Below the pieces are notes generated by a model, which was not told the DNA's origin, ran no database searches, and saw only the letters and a program-made list of their open reading frames with translations. Position numbers and translations under genes: made by a program. From Microbacterium binotii (GTDB taxonomy: Bacteria; Actinomycetota; Actinomycetes; Actinomycetales; Microbacteriaceae), in NCBI RefSeq assembly GCF_021398715.1, contig NZ_CP090347.1, positions 1,674,001-1,738,000 of the forward strand: a DNA stretch of 64,000 bases, read 5' to 3'. Below are positions 18,793 through 29,396 of the stretch, one piece after another; position 1 is the first letter of the stretch, and each line of letters opens with the position of its first letter.

Positions 18793-18843
18793 ACCAACCG
18801 TCCTCGATTGTTGCTGTTGCTGGGACGACGTCGGCCCGGAGAG

Positions 18844-19851
18844 TTACTTGGCGGCGGTGCTTGTGGCGCTGCCAGTGGTGATGGTTTCGTCGGCGGGGGG
18901 TGCGCTCACATCGACGAAGTCCTCGGTGTTCTGCGATTGTACAGCCGACTTGTCCACCCACTCGCGACCGGGCCGGTACGGCGAGGCCTCGAGGCCCGTG
19001 TGACGCACCTTCTGGACGACCAGGATGACGAGACCCAGGATGACGCCGAGGATGGCTGCCCATACGTTCGAGCGCAGTCCGAGGAACACCTCGCTCGGGT
19101 CGATACGGATGTTCTCCCAGACGATTCGGCCCGCCGAGTACCAGACGAGGTAGAGACCGAACTGACGACCCCACTGGAGCGTGAAACGCCTTCCGGCCCA
19201 CAGGATGACGGCCGCGCCCAGGAGATTCCAGATCACCTCGTAGAGGAAGGTCGGCTGGAAAAGCGTGCCCTCTGGCAGTCCCACGGGGATCGCGTCGTTC
19301 GGTCGGGCGATCTCCAGCCCCCACCATCCGTCTGTCGGCTGACCGAACAGCTCCTGGTTGAAGTAGTTGCCGAAACGGCCCATCGCCTGGGCGATGATGA
19401 GCCCGGGGGCCAGGGCGTCGGCGAAGCTCCAGAACCGGATCCCCGTCCAGCGACAGCCGATGAGCGCGCCGATCGCGCCGCCGATGAGGGCGCCGTAGAT
19501 CGCGATGCCGCCCTCCCAGATGGCCCACACGGAACCCTGTTCGAAGGGGTTCCAGGTGTTCTTGCCCTCACCGAAGTAGAACCCCGGGTGCGTGAGCACG
19601 TGGAAGGCTCTGGCGCCGATGAGCGCGAGCGGAATCGCGAACAGCGCGATGTCCACGACGACCCAGGGCTCGCCGCCGCGCTTGGTCAGGCGCCGGTTCG
19701 TGAGGATGGTGGCCACGACGATGCCGGCGATGATGCACAGCGCGTAGAAGCGGATCTCCGGGCCGCCCGGCCACAGGTCGAAGTGGTTGATCGGAGGGCT
19801 CGGGATGCTGGCGAGCACGCCTGCGGGCGCGCTCGTGAGGGCGAACGTCAT
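18844..19851 (-). CDS. lgt: prolipoprotein diacylglyceryl transferase
   Basis: 335 residues with about seven membrane segments. It transfers diacylglycerol to the lipobox Cys of lipoprotein precursors. The signature QAMGRFGNYFNQELFG is present, and HPGFYFGEGKNTWNPFEQG is the family periplasmic region. After the last membrane helix a hydrophilic tail of about 55 residues (from KVRHTGLEA) rich in Ser, Thr, Asp and Ala extends the protein, as in many actinobacterial Lgt. ATG 19851 gives a hydrophobic N-terminus; in-frame sequence further upstream runs into the next gene and is unlikely to be used. Confidence 0.95.
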   Translation of the reverse strand: MTFALTSAPAGVLASIPSPPINHFDLWPGGPEIRFYALCIIAGIVVATILTNRRLTKRGGEPWVVVDIALFAIPLALIGARAFHVLTHPGFYFGEGKNTWNPFEQGSVWAIWEGGIAIYGALIGGAIGALIGCRWTGIRFWSFADALAPGLIIAQAMGRFGNYFNQELFGQPTDGWWGLEIARPNDAIPVGLPEGTLFQPTFLYEVIWNLLGAAVILWAGRRFTLQWGRQFGLYLVWYSAGRIVWENIRIDPSEVFLGLRSNVWAAILGVILGLVILVVQKVRHTGLEASPYRPGREWVDKSAVQSQNTEDFVDVSAPPADETITTGSATSTAAK

Positions 19852-19892
19852 GACGACGAGTCTAAAGGCGTCGATGGTGCGCTCGTGCGCGC

Positions 19893-20360
19893 TCAGGGAT
19901 ACCTGTCGAAGCGCGCGCCCTCGGGTCGGGAACGCTCGATCGTGAACACCAGGAGGACGATCGCGCCGATCAGCGGGATCAGCAGGATGAAGAACCAGAG
20001 CCCGCTGCGATCCGTGTCGTGCAGACGGCGCCAGGTGAGCGCGAGACCGGGCAGCAGCGTGACCAGGGAGTAGAGCACGGCGATGGCCCCGATGACCGTC
20101 GTCACGCCGGCGTCCGATTGCGCGCCGTCCCACACCACGTAGGGCGCGGGCCACGCGGAGAAGGTCAACGGGTCGCCGGCGGCGGTCGAGACGATCTGGA
20201 ATCCGATCCCGACGAGGGCGTTCGTCAGCACCCACCACCAGAACTCGCTGCGGCTCGCCCGGCCCGCGAACGTCGCGTACTTGAGGAAGTAGCGCGCGAT
20301 CGCCTGCGGCCAAGATGCTCCGTACAGCGGGAGCGACAAGGGGGTCGTGGAGGAGCTCAC
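19893..20360 (-). CDS. DUF805-family membrane protein
   Basis: 155 residues with four hydrophobic segments, matching DUF805: the KYATFAGRASRSEFWWWVL opening, LALTWRRLHDTDRSGLWFF before the last helices, and a basic C-terminus. Function is unknown. The start is the GTG at 20360, giving MSSSTTPLSLP; the same frame stays open through trpA but that part is antisense-like. It lies 43 bp after trpA and 41 bp before lgt on the same strand, so it probably shares the trp transcript. Confidence 0.8.
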   Translation of the reverse strand: MSSSTTPLSLPLYGASWPQAIARYFLKYATFAGRASRSEFWWWVLTNALVGIGFQIVSTAAGDPLTFSAWPAPYVVWDGAQSDAGVTTVIGAIAVLYSLVTLLPGLALTWRRLHDTDRSGLWFFILLIPLIGAIVLLVFTIERSRPEGARFDRYP

Positions 20361-20403
20361 CTGCGCGACGCTACGCGAACAGCGCCCATCCCGCGAACCT
20401 GGC

Positions 20404-21189
20404 TCAGCGACGCGTGCCGTCGGCGAGGGCCCGGGCGGTGCGCCCCAGCTCCTCGAGTCCGCCGTCACGGAGGGCCCGCACCAGGGCGGTTCCCACGATC
20501 GCGCCGTCGGCGTACTCCAGGACGCCGGAGACCTGGTCCGCGTTCGAGATCCCGATGCCGACCGCGGCGTGCTCGACACCCTTTTCGCGCAGTCGCGCCA
20601 CGAGTGTGCGAGCGGCCGCATCCAGTTCGGCGCGCTCCCCGGTGATCCCCATCGTCGAGACCGTGTAGACGAACCCGGTCGAGTTCTGCACGACGAGTTC
20701 GAGCCGCTCGTCGCTCGAGGTGGGTGCGGCGAGGAAGATGCGGTCGAGTCCCGTCCGCTCGCTCGCTGCGATCCACTCGGCAGCCGCCTCGGGAGTGATG
20801 TCGGGGGTGATGAGTCCCGCTCCCCCGGCCGCGAGCAGGTCATCGGCGTATCGGTCGACGCCGTATTGGAAAACGGGGTTCCAGTACGTCATCACGACGA
20901 CGGGAACGTCGACGCGGCTCGTGATCTCCTTGATCGCCGGGAACAGGTCGCGCAGGCGGAAGCCTGCGGCCAGCGCGGCCTGTGTCGCCTCCTGGATCAC
21001 CAGGCCGTCCATCACCGGGTCGGAGTAGGGCGGACCGAGCTCGATGATGTCGGCGCCGTTCTCGGCGAGCACGACCGCCGCCTCGATGCTCGTGGCGATG
21101 TCGGGGAAACCGAGCGGGAGGTATCCGACGAACGCGCCCCGTCCTTCGGCGTGGGCGGCCTCGATGGCCGCTGCGACGCGTGAGCTCAC
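20404..21189 (-). CDS. trpA: tryptophan synthase alpha chain
   Basis: 261 residues. It cleaves indole-3-glycerol phosphate to indole and glyceraldehyde 3-phosphate in the TrpAB complex. [14 protein letters not shown] is the N-terminal barrel strand with its loop; [14 protein letters not shown] contains the catalytic-acid region and [27 protein letters not shown] the phosphate-binding C-terminal loop. Its start overlaps the trpB stop by 4 bp. Confidence 0.97.
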   Translation of the reverse strand: MSSRVAAAIEAAHAEGRGAFVGYLPLGFPDIATSIEAAVVLAENGADIIELGPPYSDPVMDGLVIQEATQAALAAGFRLRDLFPAIKEITSRVDVPVVVMTYWNPVFQYGVDRYADDLLAAGGAGLITPDITPEAAAEWIAASERTGLDRIFLAAPTSSDERLELVVQNSTGFVYTVSTMGITGERAELDAAARTLVARLREKGVEHAAVGIGISNADQVSGVLEYADGAIVGTALVRALRDGGLEELGRTARALADGTRR

Positions 21190-22454
21190 AGCTCGGTCCC
21201 CTCTCCCTTTGCCTCGTCGGACGACGGCGGCACGTCGACCGGCGACCCCTCATCGCCCGCGGCGTCGTAGAGGTCGAAGTAGCGGGCGGCGGTGTCCATG
21301 TCCTTGTCACCGCGACCGGACAGGTTGATGGCGATGACCGCGTCGGGGCCCAGCTCCTTGCCGATGCGCAACGCGCCCGCCAGCGCGTGCGCGGACTCGA
21401 TGGCGGGGATGATGCCCTCGGTGCGCGAGAGCAGACGTAGCGCCTGCATGGCTTCGTCGTCGGTGGCAGGGATGTAGGAGGCACGACCGATGTCGGCCAG
21501 CCACGCGTGCTCGGGACCGACACCCGGGTAGTCCAGACCCGCCGAGATCGAGTGGGACTCGACGGTCTGGCCGTCCTCGTCCTGGAGCACATAGGTCTTG
21601 GCACCGTGCAGGATGCCCGCACGACCGCGTTCGATGGAGGCTGCGTGCTTCGGGGTGTCGACCCCGTCGCCCGCCGCTTCGACGCCGTAGAGCGCGACCG
21701 ACTCGTCGTCGAGGAACGCGTCGAACATGCCGATCGCGTTCGAGCCGCCACCGACGCACGCGAACACGGCGTCGGGAAGCCGGCCCACCTGCTCGAGGAG
21801 CTGTGCGCGCGCCTCCTCGCCGATGATCTTCTGGAAGTCGCGCACGAGGGCGGGGAACGGATGCGGCCCCGCCGCGGTGCCGAAGATGTAGTTCGTCGTC
21901 TCGACGCTCGCCACCCAGTCGCGGTACGCCTCGTTGATGGCGTCCTTGAGGGTGCGCGAGCCCGTCGTGACAGGGATGACCTCGGCGCCCAGCAGCCGCA
22001 TCCGCGCAACGTTCAGGGCCTGCCGCTCCGTGTCGACCTCGCCCATGTAGATCGTGCACTCGAAGCCGAACAGCGCAGCCGCGGTCGCGGTCGCGACGCC
22101 GTGCTGGCCGGCGCCCGTCTCCGCGATGACGCGGGTCTTGCCCAGGCGCTTGGTGAGCAGCGCCTGACCGAGGACGTTGTTGATCTTGTGCGAGCCGGTG
22201 TGGTTGAGGTCCTCGCGCTTGAGGAACACGCGTCCGCCACCCGCGTGGGCGGCGAACCGCGGCACCTCGGTGAGCACGGAGGGACGTCCGGCGTAGGAGT
22301 GCAGCAGCTCCGCGAACTCCGCCTGGAAGGCGGGATCGACGATCGCGGACTCGTAGACCGCGGTCAGCTCGTCGATGGCGGCGATGAGCGACTCGGGCAT
22401 GTAGCGCCCGCCGTACTGACCGAAGAAGGGTCCTTTGACATCGCGCAGACTCAT
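21186..22454 (-). CDS. trpB: tryptophan synthase beta chain
   Basis: 422 residues. The PLP enzyme condenses indole with serine. The PLP lysine is Lys90 in [17 protein letters not shown], and the glycine-rich phosphate loop is [12 protein letters not shown]. The N-terminal [13 protein letters not shown] marks the alpha-subunit interface. It overlaps trpC by 4 bp upstream and trpA by 4 bp downstream. Confidence 0.98.
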   Translation of the reverse strand: MSLRDVKGPFFGQYGGRYMPESLIAAIDELTAVYESAIVDPAFQAEFAELLHSYAGRPSVLTEVPRFAAHAGGGRVFLKREDLNHTGSHKINNVLGQALLTKRLGKTRVIAETGAGQHGVATATAAALFGFECTIYMGEVDTERQALNVARMRLLGAEVIPVTTGSRTLKDAINEAYRDWVASVETTNYIFGTAAGPHPFPALVRDFQKIIGEEARAQLLEQVGRLPDAVFACVGGGSNAIGMFDAFLDDESVALYGVEAAGDGVDTPKHAASIERGRAGILHGAKTYVLQDEDGQTVESHSISAGLDYPGVGPEHAWLADIGRASYIPATDDEAMQALRLLSRTEGIIPAIESAHALAGALRIGKELGPDAVIAINLSGRGDKDMDTAARYFDLYDAAGDEGSPVDVPPSSDEAKGEGTEL

Positions 22455-23230
22455 GATCCAGCCTCCAGGAAAGCGTGCAGGGTCGCGACCGGCTCCGATG
22501 TCACGAGAGCCTCGCCGATGAGGACGACGTCCGCGCCGCCGGAGCGGTAGTGGCGCACGTCATCAGGAGTGAGGACCGCCGACTCGGCGATCTTGATCGC
22601 ATCGCTCGGGAACGAATCGGCGAGACGGCCGAACAGATCGCGATCGAGTTCGAAGGTGCTGAGGTTGCGCGCGTTGACCCCGATGAGACGTGCTCCGAGA
22701 TCGGATGCGCGAGACAGTTCTTCCGCGGAGTGCGTCTCCACGAGCGGCGTCATGCCGAGCTGGAGAACGAGCTCGTGAAGCTCCACGAGGAGCGGTTGCT
22801 CGAGGGCGGCGACGATCAACAGCACCAGATCCGCCCCGGACGCCCGGGCCTCGAGCACCTGGTACGGCGTGGCGATGAAGTCCTTGCGCAGAACCGGGAC
22901 CGAGACGCGCTCGCGCACGGCTTCGAGGTCGGCGAGGCTGCCCTTGAACTTGCGCCCCTCGGTGAGCACCGAGATCGCGCTGGCGCCGCCCTCTTCGTAA
23001 CGCGACGCCTGGAAGGCGGGATCGGGGATCGCCGCCAGATCGCCGCGGGACGGGCTCGCCCGCTTCACCTCGGCGATGATCTTCACGCGGTCCGCCGGGG
23101 CGAGTGCCGCGAGCGCGTCGAGCGCAGCGGGACGTTCCAGCGCAGCGCGCTCCACGACCGCGAGAGGCGTGCGCGACTCTCGCTCGCGGGCATCCTCCAC
23201 TGCGCCGGCCGTGAGGTCGGCGAGCACCAT
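22451..23230 (-). CDS. trpC: indole-3-glycerol phosphate synthase
   Basis: 259 residues. It closes the indole ring from carboxyphenylamino-deoxyribulose phosphate. [15 protein letters not shown] carries the catalytic Lys and substrate-binding Ser, [22 protein letters not shown] the second catalytic Lys region, and [15 protein letters not shown] the Asn of the barrel. ATG 23230 shares one base with the stop of the HGxxPAAW gene, so they are coupled. Open frame continues upstream but lacks family sequence. Confidence 0.96.
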   Translation of the reverse strand: MVLADLTAGAVEDARERESRTPLAVVERAALERPAALDALAALAPADRVKIIAEVKRASPSRGDLAAIPDPAFQASRYEEGGASAISVLTEGRKFKGSLADLEAVRERVSVPVLRKDFIATPYQVLEARASGADLVLLIVAALEQPLLVELHELVLQLGMTPLVETHSAEELSRASDLGARLIGVNARNLSTFELDRDLFGRLADSFPSDAIKIAESAVLTPDDVRHYRSGGADVVLIGEALVTSEPVATLHAFLEAGS

Positions 23231-23460
23231 CAGTGCTCTTTCGCGACGTACTTGGGGCCGTTGACGCCCCAACCGGCGCGGGCCAGAGCCCACCCGGTGA
23301 TCAAACCCACGACGAGCAGACCGACCGACGCCCACACCAGCACAGGCATGTCGAGCACGAAGAACACCGTGCCCAGCGCGACGGCGACGAGCATGATCAC
23401 CACGGCCGTCCAGGCTGCCGGGGAGTGTCCGTGGCCGGGGTCGTCGATGGAATTGCTCAT
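23230..23460 (-). CDS. HGxxPAAW-family small membrane protein
   Basis: 76 residues. HGHSPAAW at 10-17 is the family signature, followed by two hydrophobic helices and a short basic tail. This family is found only in actinobacteria, next to trpC and the trp-associated membrane protein, and has no known role. A GGAGA ribosome binding site precedes the ATG. Its stop overlaps the trpC start by one base. Confidence 0.9.
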   Translation of the reverse strand: MSNSIDDPGHGHSPAAWTAVVIMLVAVALGTVFFVLDMPVLVWASVGLLVVGLITGWALARAGWGVNGPKYVAKEH

Positions 23461-23501
23461 GTCTCTCCTTCGGGTGCGGCCACGTGACGGCCGGATCCAG
23501 T

Positions 23502-24107
23502 CTAGCGGGGCGGGTCGGGGAAGGTCGGATCATCGCCGCGGGAGAGGTCGTCCCACGAGTCGATCGCATCCAGCGGTGCGTCGTCAGCGGTGCCTGCCCG
23601 TCGGCGCGGTGCGTCGTATCTGCGCCCTCCGCCCGGCCAGCGCCACCCCGTGACGAGGACGAACGAACCTGCCGCCAGCAGCACGATGGCGGCGAGGAGA
23701 GCGGCGATGGGCCAGCCTGTGACGCTCGTGCTCGCGACGAGTGCCGCGACCGACGAGTCGCCGGTGATGCCGGTGGTCTCCGTCACGCTCGGGGCGTAGG
23801 CGTCGACGGGCGCGTCGAAGGCGACGGGAGCCGTGAGCAGCGCGATTCCGATCGCGGCAGCCACCGTCAGAGCGCCGAAGACGATCCGGAGCACCCGACC
23901 GACGATCGACAGCGCAGCGCCCAGCGCGAGCACAGCGAGACTCAGCGGCGTGAGCACGGGGATGGCCGCCGTCCCCGCGACCGCGACATCGGCGGCCGCG
24001 CCGTCTGTCAACGCGACGTGGATCCAGGTCTGAGTGGCGGCCAGGGTGCTCACAGCCCCCGCCGCCAGGATCGACAGAACCGCGCTCGAGCGCGCGCGAC
24101 GGATCAC
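23502..24107 (-). CDS. Trp biosynthesis-associated membrane protein (TIGR02234 type)
   Basis: 201 residues with four membrane helices and a hydrophilic C-terminal tail. The N-terminal [23 protein letters not shown] helix with a Trp shortly after, then a loop, two further helices and [23 protein letters not shown], match the actinobacterial 'Trp operon' membrane family of unknown function. The GTG start overlaps the hisI stop by 4 bp, directly joining the his and trp halves. In many relatives trpE sits at this joint; it is absent here. Confidence 0.85.
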   Translation of the reverse strand: MIRRARSSAVLSILAAGAVSTLAATQTWIHVALTDGAAADVAVAGTAAIPVLTPLSLAVLALGAALSIVGRVLRIVFGALTVAAAIGIALLTAPVAFDAPVDAYAPSVTETTGITGDSSVAALVASTSVTGWPIAALLAAIVLLAAGSFVLVTGWRWPGGGRRYDAPRRRAGTADDAPLDAIDSWDDLSRGDDPTFPDPPR

Positions 24108-24460
24108 TCGCCGCCTCGAACGGGGTCCAGATCGTCCACGTCGAAGCAGGTCCGCGTGCCGGTGTGGCACGCGGGGCCGGTCTGTTCCACGGACAGCAGC
24201 ACGGCGTCGCCGTCGCAGTCCAGACGGGCGCCGTGCACGACCTGGATGTGCCCCGAGGTGTCGCCCTTGCGCCAGTACTCCTGCCGCGACCGCGACCAGT
24301 AGGTGGCACGCCCGGAGGTGAGCGTGCGCCGCAGTGCCTCCGCATCCATCCAGCCCATCATGAGCACCTCGCGGGTGTCCCACTGCTGCACGATCGCCGC
24401 GACCAAGCCCTGGTCGTTGAAACGGACCCGGGAGATGCGCTCTTCGACGCTCTCGCTCAC
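24104..24460 (-). CDS. hisI: phosphoribosyl-AMP cyclohydrolase
   Basis: 118 residues. Third step of histidine synthesis: opens the ring of phosphoribosyl-[17 protein letters not shown] and [19 protein letters not shown] are family motifs; DCDGDAVLL provides Cys and Asp for metals and [12 protein letters not shown] the zinc Cys residues. It is monofunctional, with the HisE pyrophosphatase encoded separately at 26107. The GTG start overlaps the hisF stop by 4 bp. Confidence 0.96.
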   Translation of the reverse strand: MSESVEERISRVRFNDQGLVAAIVQQWDTREVLMMGWMDAEALRRTLTSGRATYWSRSRQEYWRKGDTSGHIQVVHGARLDCDGDAVLLSVEQTGPACHTGTRTCFDVDDLDPVRGGE

Positions 24461-25221
24461 CGCCGCACCTCGATCCCGTCGTCGACCAGTGCATCCTTGA
24501 CGTCGCCGACCGTGAGCTGACCCGAGTGGAAGACGGATGCGGCGAGCACGGCGTCGGCGCCGGCGCGGATCGCGGGCGCGAAGTCGCCCACGTGCCCGGC
24601 GCCGCCGGAGGCGATGACCGGCACGCGGGAGATCTCCCGCATCAGGGCGACGAGCTCGAGGTCGAAGCCGTTCTTCGTCCCGTCGGCGTCGATCGAGTTG
24701 ACCAGCAGCTCGCCCGCACCGCGTTCGATCGCCTCGCGCGCCCACGCGAGCGCGTCGAGCTTGGTCAGAGTGCGACCGCCGTGGGTCGTGACGGCGAACC
24801 CGGAGGGCATCCCCTCGGCGCGCTTGACGTCCAGCGAGAGCACGAGCACCTGAGCGCCGAAGCGGTCGGCGATCTCGTCGATCAGGGCAGGGCGCGCGAT
24901 CGCTGCCGAGTTGACGCCGATCTTGTCCGCGCCCACCGCGAGCAGCCTCGCGACGTCCTCGTCGGAGCGAACGCCGCCACCGACCGTCAACGGGATGAAG
25001 ACCTCTTCCGCCGTGCGACGCACGACGTCATAGGTCGTCGCCCGCTCGTCGACGGTGGCCGTCACGTCGAGGAACGTGAGCTCGTCGGCGCCCTGTTCGA
25101 AGTACAGCCGTGCGAGCTCGACGGGATCTCCCATGTCGCGGAGGTTCTCGAAGTTCACGCCCTTCACCACGCGCCCCGCCGCCACGTCCAGGCACGGGAT
25201 GACTCGGCAGACCAGACTCAT
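24457..25221 (-). CDS. hisF: imidazole glycerol phosphate synthase cyclase subunit
   Basis: 254 residues of a TIM barrel. [18 protein letters not shown] contains the catalytic Asp of strand 1; [14 protein letters not shown] and [13 protein letters not shown] bind the two substrate phosphates; [16 protein letters not shown] carries the second catalytic Asp. It uses ammonia from HisH (not in this window). ATG 25221 overlaps the hisG stop by one base. Confidence 0.97.
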   Translation of the reverse strand: MSLVCRVIPCLDVAAGRVVKGVNFENLRDMGDPVELARLYFEQGADELTFLDVTATVDERATTYDVVRRTAEEVFIPLTVGGGVRSDEDVARLLAVGADKIGVNSAAIARPALIDEIADRFGAQVLVLSLDVKRAEGMPSGFAVTTHGGRTLTKLDALAWAREAIERGAGELLVNSIDADGTKNGFDLELVALMREISRVPVIASGGAGHVGDFAPAIRAGADAVLAASVFHSGQLTVGDVKDALVDDGIEVRR

Positions 25222-26063
25222 CAGAGCCTCGCCGCGTGGATCTCGGTCACGAGGATCGCCCTCGCACCGATCGCGTAGAGCGCATCCATGACCTGGTTCA
25301 CGCCCTTGCGCGGGCTCATGACGCGCACCGCGACCCACGACGGGTCCCGCAGCGGCGAGATCGTCGGCGATTCGATGCCGGGGGCGACGGCGATCGCGTC
25401 GTCGACGAGGTCGGCGGGCAGGTCGTAGTCGATGAGCACGTACTCGCGCGCGACGATGACGCCGCGCAGGCGGCGCAGCAACGTCTCGAGACCTGCGGGC
25501 TCCTGCGCGCCGGTGATCAGGACCGCGTCCGACTCCAGAAGGACAGGTCCAAAGATCTCGAGCCCGGCCTGACGGAGCGTGGTGCCGGTGGAGACGACAT
25601 CGGCCACCGCATCGGCGACACCGAGCTCGACGGCCGACTCCACCGCACCGTCGAGCGGCACGAGGTCGACTGCGATGCCGTGCTCGTCGAGGTAGGCGTC
25701 GACGAGACCGGGGTAGGCGGTGGCGACCCGCATCCCCTCGAGGTCGGCGAGCTCGGTGAAGCGGCCGGGAGGGCCCGCGAAGCGGAACGTGGAGCCGCCG
25801 AAGCCGAGCGCCTCGATCTCACGGGCGCCCGGCATACGGGCGTCCAGCAGCAGGTCGCGACCGGTGATGCCGACATCGAGCGCACCCGAACCGACGTAGG
25901 TGGCGATGTCCTTGGGGCGCAGATAGAAGAACTCGACGTCGTTGAGCGGGTCGATGGCGTGCAGATCCTTGGGATCGCGACGGCCCTTGTAGCCCGCCTC
26001 GGCGAGCATGGCCGCCGCGGTCTCGGAAAGGGAGCCCTTGTTGGGCACGGCGATTCTCAGCAT
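25221..26063 (-). CDS. hisG: ATP phosphoribosyltransferase
   Basis: 280 residues, long-form HisG with the C-terminal regulatory ACT-like domain, so it should be inhibited by histidine and not need His[14 protein letters not shown] is the N-terminal motif, [12 protein letters not shown] the family signature, and [14 protein letters not shown] binds PRPP. It commits ATP and PRPP to histidine. It sits 43 bp after hisE. Confidence 0.97.
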   Translation of the reverse strand: MLRIAVPNKGSLSETAAAMLAEAGYKGRRDPKDLHAIDPLNDVEFFYLRPKDIATYVGSGALDVGITGRDLLLDARMPGAREIEALGFGGSTFRFAGPPGRFTELADLEGMRVATAYPGLVDAYLDEHGIAVDLVPLDGAVESAVELGVADAVADVVSTGTTLRQAGLEIFGPVLLESDAVLITGAQEPAGLETLLRRLRGVIVAREYVLIDYDLPADLVDDAIAVAPGIESPTISPLRDPSWVAVRVMSPRKGVNQVMDALYAIGARAILVTEIHAARL

Positions 26064-26106
26064 GGGAAAACTCTCGGGAAGGTGACGGATGCGGCGGGTG
26101 CGGGCA

Positions 26107-26370
26107 TCAGAGATGTCGGTACACGTCCGCCGGCGTCAGGCCCTTGGCCAGCATGAGCACCTGCAGGTGGTAGAGCAGCTGGGAGATCTCCTCCGCCGCT
26201 TCCGTGTCGCTCTGGTACTCGGCGGCCATCCAGACCTCTGCCGCCTCTTCGACGATCTTCTTGCCGATCGCATGCACACCGGCATCCAGCTCCGCGACGG
26301 TGCCGGATCCGGCCGGTCGCGTCCGGGCCTTGAGCTCCAGCTCCGCGAACAGGTCGTCGAACGTCTTCAC
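26107..26370 (-). CDS. hisE: phosphoribosyl-ATP pyrophosphatase
   Basis: 87 residues, all-alpha MazG-like fold. The motif [14 protein letters not shown] with later [14 protein letters not shown] supplies the acidic Mg-binding residues. It hydrolyses phosphoribosyl-ATP to phosphoribosyl-AMP. It is the first gene of the hisE-hisG-hisF-hisI run; 41 bp separate it from the rpe stop codon. Confidence 0.95.
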   Translation of the reverse strand: MKTFDDLFAELELKARTRPAGSGTVAELDAGVHAIGKKIVEEAAEVWMAAEYQSDTEAAEEISQLLYHLQVLMLAKGLTPADVYRHL

Positions 26371-26411
26371 CGTCCTAGGGTACCGTCCGCCGACCGGCGC
26401 GGATGTCGCCG

Positions 26412-27086
26412 TCAGTGGCGGTGGGCCCTCGCGTCGGCGGCCTGCGCCCGGAGGCCCGCGATCGCCGCATCCGGATCCGCCGCGCCGAACACGGCGGATC
26501 CTGCGACGAATGTGTCTGCACCGGCGGACGCCGCCTGCTCGATGGTGGTCGGAGCGATGCCGCCGTCGACCTGGAGCCAGACCGCCGAGTCGACCCGGCG
26601 CGCGGCATCGGCGAGTCGGGCGAGCTTGGGCATCGTCTCCGGCATGAACGACTGCCCGCCGAAACCCGGCTCCACCGTCATCACGAGGATCTGATCGAAC
26701 TCGTGCAGCAGCTCCAGAAGCGGCTCCTCCGAGGTCCCCGGCTTGATGGCCACCCCGGCACGTGCGCCGATCTGACGCAGCCGTCGTGCGAGCGCGACCG
26801 GGTCGGCGGCCGCCTCCAGATGGAAGGTCACCGATGCTGCGCCCAACTCCGCGTATCCGGGTGCCCAGCGGTCGGGGTCGTCGATCATGAGGTGCACGTC
26901 CAGCGGCACGGGACTCGTCGCCTGCACCCGCTCGACCATCTGCGGACCGAAGGTGAGGTTCGGCACGAAGTGGTTGTCCATCACGTCCACGTGCACGAAG
27001 TCGGCACCGGAGATGCGACCGAGCTCGGTCTGCATGTTGACGAAGTCTGCGGCGAGGATCGAAGGGTTGATGCGGGGAGCGCTCAC
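26412..27086 (-). CDS. rpe: ribulose-phosphate 3-epimerase
   Basis: 224 residues, TIM barrel. [17 protein letters not shown] contains the catalytic Asp of strand 1, [17 protein letters not shown] the metal-binding His/Asp/His, LMIDDPDRW a further His-equivalent loop, and [20 protein letters not shown] the phosphate-site loop. It interconverts ribulose 5-phosphate and xylulose 5-phosphate. GTG 27086 matches the family N-terminus; the longer frame adds Arg/Asp-rich sequence not seen in relatives. Confidence 0.96.
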   Translation of the reverse strand: MSAPRINPSILAADFVNMQTELGRISGADFVHVDVMDNHFVPNLTFGPQMVERVQATSPVPLDVHLMIDDPDRWAPGYAELGAASVTFHLEAAADPVALARRLRQIGARAGVAIKPGTSEEPLLELLHEFDQILVMTVEPGFGGQSFMPETMPKLARLADAARRVDSAVWLQVDGGIAPTTIEQAASAGADTFVAGSAVFGAADPDAAIAGLRAQAADARAHRH

Positions 27087-27106
27087 CCTGCCATTATCGG
27101 CGACGC

Positions 27107-28471
27107 TCACGCGCGTCGCCGGAGGAGCGAGATCGACATCGCGTCCGTCCCATGACGGTGAGGCCACAGCTGGGCGCGTCCCGCGCCGTCGGCGGGCGTC
27201 GGCAGATCGAGGGGGTGGCTCGCCAGGCCCTGCAGCACGGCGCGGGCATCGAGCTCCTCGATGTCGTCGCCTCGGCGCTCACGCACCTCGGCCACGACCG
27301 CGCTCGTCTCCGCCAGGTGGGGCGAGCACGTGACGTAGGCCACGATGCCCCCGGACGTCAACGCATCGAGCGCGCTCTCCAGCAGCTCCCGCTGCAGGAT
27401 CGCCAGTGCCGCCACGTCTCCCGGCGACTTCCGCCAGCGCGCCTCCGGTCGCCGACGCAGCGCACCCAGGCCCGTGCACGGCGCATCGACCAGGATGCGG
27501 TCGTAACGGGCCCGCCCGGCACGCGACCGCCCGTCCTCCTCGCTCACCGCGACCTCGGCGGGGACACCCGCGAGAGCCTGACGCACGAGGCCCGCACGGG
27601 CCGGCGCGATCTCGTTCGCCTCCAGCAGCGCACCGCCGGCCAGCGCCTCCGCGGCGAGCAGGGCGGTCTTGCCGCCCGGTCCGGCGCACAGATCGAGCCA
27701 TCGCTCTCCCGCGATCACAGGCACGGCGCGGCTGAGAGCGAGCGCCGCCAACTGCGAGCCCTCGTCCTGCACGCGGATGCGGCCGCCGGCCGCCCGGATG
27801 AGCGGCTCCGGATCGCCGCCGGCGGACAGCGCGCCCACGGGCGAGTATCGCGTCGGGGCGAGCTCGGCCGGCCGATCGGCGAGACCGGGAAGCACCGCCA
27901 GCGAGACCCGCGGCGAGGCGTTGTCCGCGCGCAGAAGGTTTTCAAGTTCGTCGGCGCGCCCCTCGGCGGACAGCGCGCGGCGGAAGGCGCGGATCACCCA
28001 GACCGGGTGTGCGTACGCGAGTCCCAGCCGTTCGTCGTCCGAACGCGCCGCCGCCTCGATGCGGGCGAGCCACTCCCCCGGCGTGTCGCGTGAGATCCTC
28101 CGGAGCACGGCGTTGACGAAGCCCGTCGGTGCCGCGCCGATCGTCTCGCGCACGAGTCCCACCGTCTCGTGCACGGCCGCGTGGGAGGCGATGCGGGTCG
28201 AGAGCAGCTGATGCGCGCCCAGTCGCAGGGCGTCGAGCACGTCCTCGTCGATCTCGTCGATGGGACGACCTGCCGCCGACGCGATGATCGCGTCGTAGGT
28301 GCCCAGACGTCGAAGGGTTCCGTAGGTCAGCTCGGTCGCCAGGGCCGCATCCTTCGCGTCGAGCCCGGCTCGCGCGATCTCTACCGGCAGAAGCAGGTTC
28401 GCGTACGCGTCGGATGCGGCGACGGCGCGCAGCGTGTCGAAGGCCACCCGCCGCGGATCCGAGCGGCTCAC
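27107..28471 (-). CDS. rsmB: 16S rRNA (cytosine-967-C5)-methyltransferase
   Basis: 454 residues. An N-terminal NusB-like RNA-binding domain (to about 140) precedes a Rossmann methyltransferase domain: WLDLCAGPGGKTALLAAEA binds SAM, VDAPCTGLGALRRRPEARW has the release Cys and YVTCSPHLAETSAVV the catalytic Cys. The GTG start overlaps the fmt stop by 4 bp. Sequence upstream of 28471 belongs to fmt. Confidence 0.93.
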   Translation of the reverse strand: MSRSDPRRVAFDTLRAVAASDAYANLLLPVEIARAGLDAKDAALATELTYGTLRRLGTYDAIIASAAGRPIDEIDEDVLDALRLGAHQLLSTRIASHAAVHETVGLVRETIGAAPTGFVNAVLRRISRDTPGEWLARIEAAARSDDERLGLAYAHPVWVIRAFRRALSAEGRADELENLLRADNASPRVSLAVLPGLADRPAELAPTRYSPVGALSAGGDPEPLIRAAGGRIRVQDEGSQLAALALSRAVPVIAGERWLDLCAGPGGKTALLAAEALAGGALLEANEIAPARAGLVRQALAGVPAEVAVSEEDGRSRAGRARYDRILVDAPCTGLGALRRRPEARWRKSPGDVAALAILQRELLESALDALTSGGIVAYVTCSPHLAETSAVVAEVRERRGDDIEELDARAVLQGLASHPLDLPTPADGAGRAQLWPHRHGTDAMSISLLRRRA

Positions 28472-29388
28472 GACGCCACCAGCCCGTCCGCCGCCCGAAG
28501 ACCGCGCAGCCAGTCGCCCGCCGCCATCGCCGCCTTGCCCGCCGGTTGCACGCGCACGAGCGCCACGGGGTCGGTGGCGGTGCCGACGAGCACCTCGGAC
28601 TGGGCGGCGCGGATCGCGCCGGGCGCCAAGGTCGCGGCGTGCTCCGCCCGATGCATGTCGTGGATCTTCACGCGCACGCCCTCGACCGTCGTGAAGGCGC
28701 CCGGTTCGGGCGTCGTGCCCCGGAAGCGCGACAGGACCGCATCCGCCGCCTGCGTCCAGTCCAAACGGCCGTCTTCCGCGGTCAGCTTGCCCGCGTACGT
28801 GCTCTCCCCGGCCTGTGGGACTCCGCGAGCGGTCCCCGCCGCCAGCTGGTCGACGACGTCGACGAGCGCCGCGGCACCGTCGCGCGCGAGATCCTCCAGA
28901 ACGCGTCCGGCGGTGGCTGTCGCTGGGATGCGGTAGCGGGTTCCCCCGTATACGTCGCCCTCGTCGAGACCCGCGGTCAGCTGGAACACGTTCGTTCCAG
29001 TCTCGCCGTCTCCGGCGATGAGCGCCCGCTGCACGGGTGCGGCTCCGCGCCAGCGCGGCAGCAGCGAGAAGTGAAGGTTGATCCACCCCAGACGCGGTGC
29101 GCTCAGCAGCGGCTCCCGTACGAGGCCGCCGTACGCCACGATGACGCCCAGATCCGGCTCGAGTGCCGCGATGCGCTCGGTCGCCTCCGCATCCAGCCGG
29201 TCGGTCTTGAGCACCTCGAGGCCCAGCTCGGCGGCGGCGTCGGCGACGGGCGACGGGGTGAGCACGCGCTTGCGTCCGACCGGCGCGTCGCGGCGGGTGA
29301 CGACGCACGCGAGCTCGTGATCGGTAGCGGCCAGAGCGCGCAGCGAAGCGACGGCGGGTTCGGGCGTTCCCGCGAAGACAAGACGCAT
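28468..29388 (-). CDS. fmt: methionyl-tRNA formyltransferase
   Basis: 306 residues. It formylates initiator Met-tRNA. MRLVFAGTPEPAVASLRAL starts the Rossmann domain; NLHFSLLPRWRGAAPVQRAL carries the formyl-transfer Asn/His motif and the SLLPRWRGAAP signature; the C-terminal OB-fold follows from about 205. It overlaps rsmB by 4 bp and starts 8 bp after the priA stop. Confidence 0.97.
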   Translation of the reverse strand: MRLVFAGTPEPAVASLRALAATDHELACVVTRRDAPVGRKRVLTPSPVADAAAELGLEVLKTDRLDAEATERIAALEPDLGVIVAYGGLVREPLLSAPRLGWINLHFSLLPRWRGAAPVQRALIAGDGETGTNVFQLTAGLDEGDVYGGTRYRIPATATAGRVLEDLARDGAAALVDVVDQLAAGTARGVPQAGESTYAGKLTAEDGRLDWTQAADAVLSRFRGTTPEPGAFTTVEGVRVKIHDMHRAEHAATLAPGAIRAAQSEVLVGTATDPVALVRVQPAGKAAMAAGDWLRGLRAADGLVAS

Positions 29389-29396
29389 CGGGTTCC

